A DNA stretch of 8,140 bases from Alphaproteobacteria bacterium UBA6187. GTDB lineage: Bacteria; Pseudomonadota; Alphaproteobacteria; Rickettsiales; UBA6187. Below, one piece after another: positions 6,372 to 8,140 of the stretch. The position numbers and the translations under genes were made by a program. Location: positions 1 through 8,140 of the forward strand of contig DITJ01000006.1 in assembly GCA_002422795.1 (NCBI GenBank), given 5' to 3'. The notes under the pieces are model-generated. The model did not search any database and was not told the DNA's origin. It saw only the letters and a program-made list of their open reading frames with translations. Numbering within the stretch: the stretch's first letter is position 1; each line of letters begins with the position of its first letter.

Positions 6372-7958
6372 ATGCCAAAAGTACTTATCTCCGATAAAAT
6401 GAGCCCACAGGCTGAAGTAATCTTCAAACAAAATGGTGTTGAAGTTGATGTTAAAACTGGTCTTTCTGAAGACGAACTTTGCAAAATAATTGGCGATTAT
6501 GATGGCCTTGCAATCCGTTCTTCCACCACTGCAACCCGCCGCGTTATTGAAGCTGGCAAAAACCTTAAAGTTATCGGTCGTGCCGGAATTGGTGTGGATA
6601 ACGTGGATATTCCTGCTGGAACTGAAAATGGTGTAGTTGTAATGAACACCCCGTTTGGTAATTCAATCACAACCGCCGAACATGCAATCGCAATGATGAT
6701 GTCGCTTGCGCGCCAGATTCCTTCTGCAAATTCTTCTACCCACGCCGGAAAATGGGAAAAGAATAAATATATGGGCGTTGAAGTTGCTGGTAAAACGCTT
6801 GGCTTAATCGGTTGCGGTAATATCGGCAGCATCGTTGCTGACCGCGCTCAAGGCCTTAAAATGAAAGTTGTAGGGTTCGACCCATATCTTAGCCCTGAAA
6901 AAGCAAAAGAGCGCAATATTGAAAAAGTTGAACTTGAAGAATTGCTGAAACGCGCTGATTTCATTACTCTTCACACTCCACTTAACGATGCAACGCGTAA
7001 CATTTTAAATGAGCAATCACTTGCTAAAACTAAAAAAGGTGTTCGCATAATTAACTGTGCGCGTGGCGGTTTAATTGTTGAAGCTGATTTGAAAAAAGCT
7101 ATTGAATCTGGTCATGTTGCAGGCGCGGCTTTAGACGTATTTGAAGAAGAGCCAGCAAAAACCAACCCATTATTCGGTTTGGAAAATGTAGTTTGCACTC
7201 CGCATTTGGGCGCATCAACCTCTGAAGCTCAGGAAAATGTAGCCATACAGGTTGCAGAGCAGATGTCTGATTATTTGATTAACGGCACTGTAACTAACGC
7301 CGTTAACATTCCGTCAGTTTCAGCAGAAGATGCTGCAAAATTAAAGCCTTATGTTAACCTTGCTACCCAGCTTGGCAGCTTTGCAGGACAGATTATCGAT
7401 AGCGGTATTAAATCAATTAAAATTGAATTTGAAGGCGCGGCTGCAAAACTTAATGTTAAGCCTTTAACATCTGCGCTTCTTACTGGCATACTTGCCCCGC
7501 ATATCAGCTCGGTAAATATGGTAAATGCGCCTGTGGTTGCTAAAGATCGCGGCATTGCCATCAGCGAAGTTACGCATGACCGCACTGGCGACTACCAGAA
7601 CTTAATAAAGCTTACTGTTGCAACTGAAAAAGGCGAACAATATGTTGCCGGAACCCTATTTGGCGGCACTAAACCGCGCATAGTTGAAGTTGGTAGCGTG
7701 AAATTGGAAGCAAGCTTAGGCCGCAACATGCTTTACATCAGCAATGAAGATAAGCCTGGTTTAATTGGCAATCTTGGTAAAGTGCTAGGTGATGCAAGCG
7801 TGAATGTGGCAAACTTCCACCTTGGCCGTGGCGATACCAAAACCGGCGGCGCACTTGCCCTTGTTGAAATTGACCAAAAACCAACAGAAGACTTAATCAA
7901 AACAATTGCGAAACTGCAAAGCGTTGTAGTTGCTAAGATTCTGAGTTTTGAGGTTTAG
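6372..7958 (+). CDS. serA: D-3-phosphoglycerate dehydrogenase (long form with ACT domain)
   Basis: This cytosolic enzyme oxidises 3-phosphoglycerate to 3-phosphohydroxypyruvate with NAD+, the first and committed step of serine synthesis. At 528 residues it is the long form. The substrate domain begins at residue 1 (VLISDKMSPQAE) and closes again after about 285. The nucleotide-binding fold spans about 100-285, with GCGNIG (147-152) and Asp170 in place to bind the NAD ribose. The catalytic set is Arg231 (NCARGG), Glu260 (DVFEEEP) and His278 (PHLGAS). An intervening regulatory domain lies at about 320-450, and a C-terminal ACT domain (about 455-528) carries NEDKPGLIGNLGKVLG, which usually senses serine. 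AGG at 6362-6364, seven bases before the ATG, is a modest ribosome binding site. It was probably co-transcribed with serC originally; the intervening element now separates the two, and whether serA has its own promoter is unclear. Confidence 0.97.
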   Translation: MPKVLISDKMSPQAEVIFKQNGVEVDVKTGLSEDELCKIIGDYDGLAIRSSTTATRRVIEAGKNLKVIGRAGIGVDNVDIPAGTENGVVVMNTPFGNSITTAEHAIAMMMSLARQIPSANSSTHAGKWEKNKYMGVEVAGKTLGLIGCGNIGSIVADRAQGLKMKVVGFDPYLSPEKAKERNIEKVELEELLKRADFITLHTPLNDATRNILNEQSLAKTKKGVRIINCARGGLIVEADLKKAIESGHVAGAALDVFEEEPAKTNPLFGLENVVCTPHLGASTSEAQENVAIQVAEQMSDYLINGTVTNAVNIPSVSAEDAAKLKPYVNLATQLGSFAGQIIDSGIKSIKIEFEGAAAKLNVKPLTSALLTGILAPHISSVNMVNAPVVAKDRGIAISEVTHDRTGDYQNLIKLTVATEKGEQYVAGTLFGGTKPRIVEVGSVKLEASLGRNMLYISNEDKPGLIGNLGKVLGDASVNVANFHLGRGDTKTGGALALVEIDQKPTEDLIKTIAKLQSVVVAKILSFEV

Positions 7959-7971
7959 GTAGCTATATATC

Positions 7972-8007
7972 AATCCTGCCTCTCCTAATTGGAGAGGCAG
8001 GATTTTC
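7972..8007 (+). terminator. Intrinsic terminator of serA
   Basis: A perfect 14-bp stem, AATCCTGCCTCTCC (7972-7985) with GGAGAGGCAGGATT (7991-8004), closes a five-base loop TAATT and runs into TTTTC. It starts 14 bases after the serA stop. This is a strong rho-independent terminator that ends the serine unit before the tRNA gene. Confidence 0.93.
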
Positions 8008-8024
8008 TAACTTTATTTCTGCAT

Positions 8025-8051
8025 TTGACTTTTCCTGCTTACTACTATATT
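8025..8051 (+). promoter_or_regulatory. Candidate promoter of the tRNA-Leu gene
   Basis: TTGACT (8025-8030, 5/6 match to -35) is followed by TATATT (8046-8051, 5/6 match to -10) with a short 15-bp spacer; TATTGA at 8048-8053 would give 17 bp but a weaker match. Initiation near 8058 would lie about ten bases before the mature tRNA end. The position between a strong terminator and a tRNA supports it. Confidence 0.4.
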
Positions 8052-8067
8052 GATTACCGCACACATA

Positions 8068-8140
8068 GCCCCAGTGGTGGAACTGGTAGACGCGATAGAC
8101 TCAAAATCTATTGATCGCAAGGTCGTGGGGGTTCAAGTCC
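8068..8140 (+). tRNA. tRNA-Leu (anticodon CAA), truncated at window end
   Basis: The gene begins GCCCCAG (acceptor arm), followed by the D-arm TGGTGGAACTGGTAGACG typical of tRNA-Leu. The anticodon stem ATAGA/TCTAT (8095-8099, 8107-8111) encloses the loop CTCAAAA, giving anticodon CAA at 8102-8104, which reads the UUG codon. A long class II variable arm, GATC-GCAA-GGTC, follows, then the T-arm with GGTTCAAGTCC. The last bases of the T-stem, the 3' acceptor strand and CCA lie outside the window. Confidence 0.95.

Overview
The window reads as a chromosomal segment of a moderately AT-rich alphaproteobacterium. The evidence is the SerC variant (a 385-residue form of the type shared by alphaproteobacteria and Methanosarcina), serC next to a long-form serA, and a nuoM-nuoN pair typical of a proton-pumping complex I operon. 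A genus cannot be assigned from this sequence alone.

Layout, all genes on the + strand. Positions 1-797 hold the 3' half of nuoM, directly abutted by complete nuoN (798-2246). A short gap (2247-2338) carries a good sigma70-type promoter with two copies of a 16-bp iron-box-like repeat laid over its spacer and start point. It drives a TonB-dependent siderophore receptor (about 2351-4492). A 239-bp intergenic stretch follows with two hairpins and a second promoter, which leads into serC (4732-5889). Next is a compact insert, 5868-6354. Its near-perfect 33-bp inverted repeats, each built from a 7-bp tandem unit, enclose a small four-helix-bundle protein of the 23S rRNA intervening-sequence family. 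serA follows (6372-7958) with a strong intrinsic terminator, and the window ends inside a tRNA-Leu(CAA) gene.

How the genes work together. NuoM and NuoN are membrane proton-channel subunits of NADH:quinone oxidoreductase. The receptor would bring ferric siderophore across the outer membrane and is probably repressed when iron is plentiful. SerA and SerC catalyse the first two steps of serine synthesis from 3-phosphoglycerate and look like an ancestral operon now split by the insert. The insert even supplies the last codons and the stop of serC.

The most interesting object is the 5868-6354 element. It resembles the intervening sequences of fragmented 23S rRNA genes (an inverted-repeat stem around an IVP gene) but sits in a protein-coding operon. 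Its transcript could form a 33-bp stem that might be cut by RNase III.
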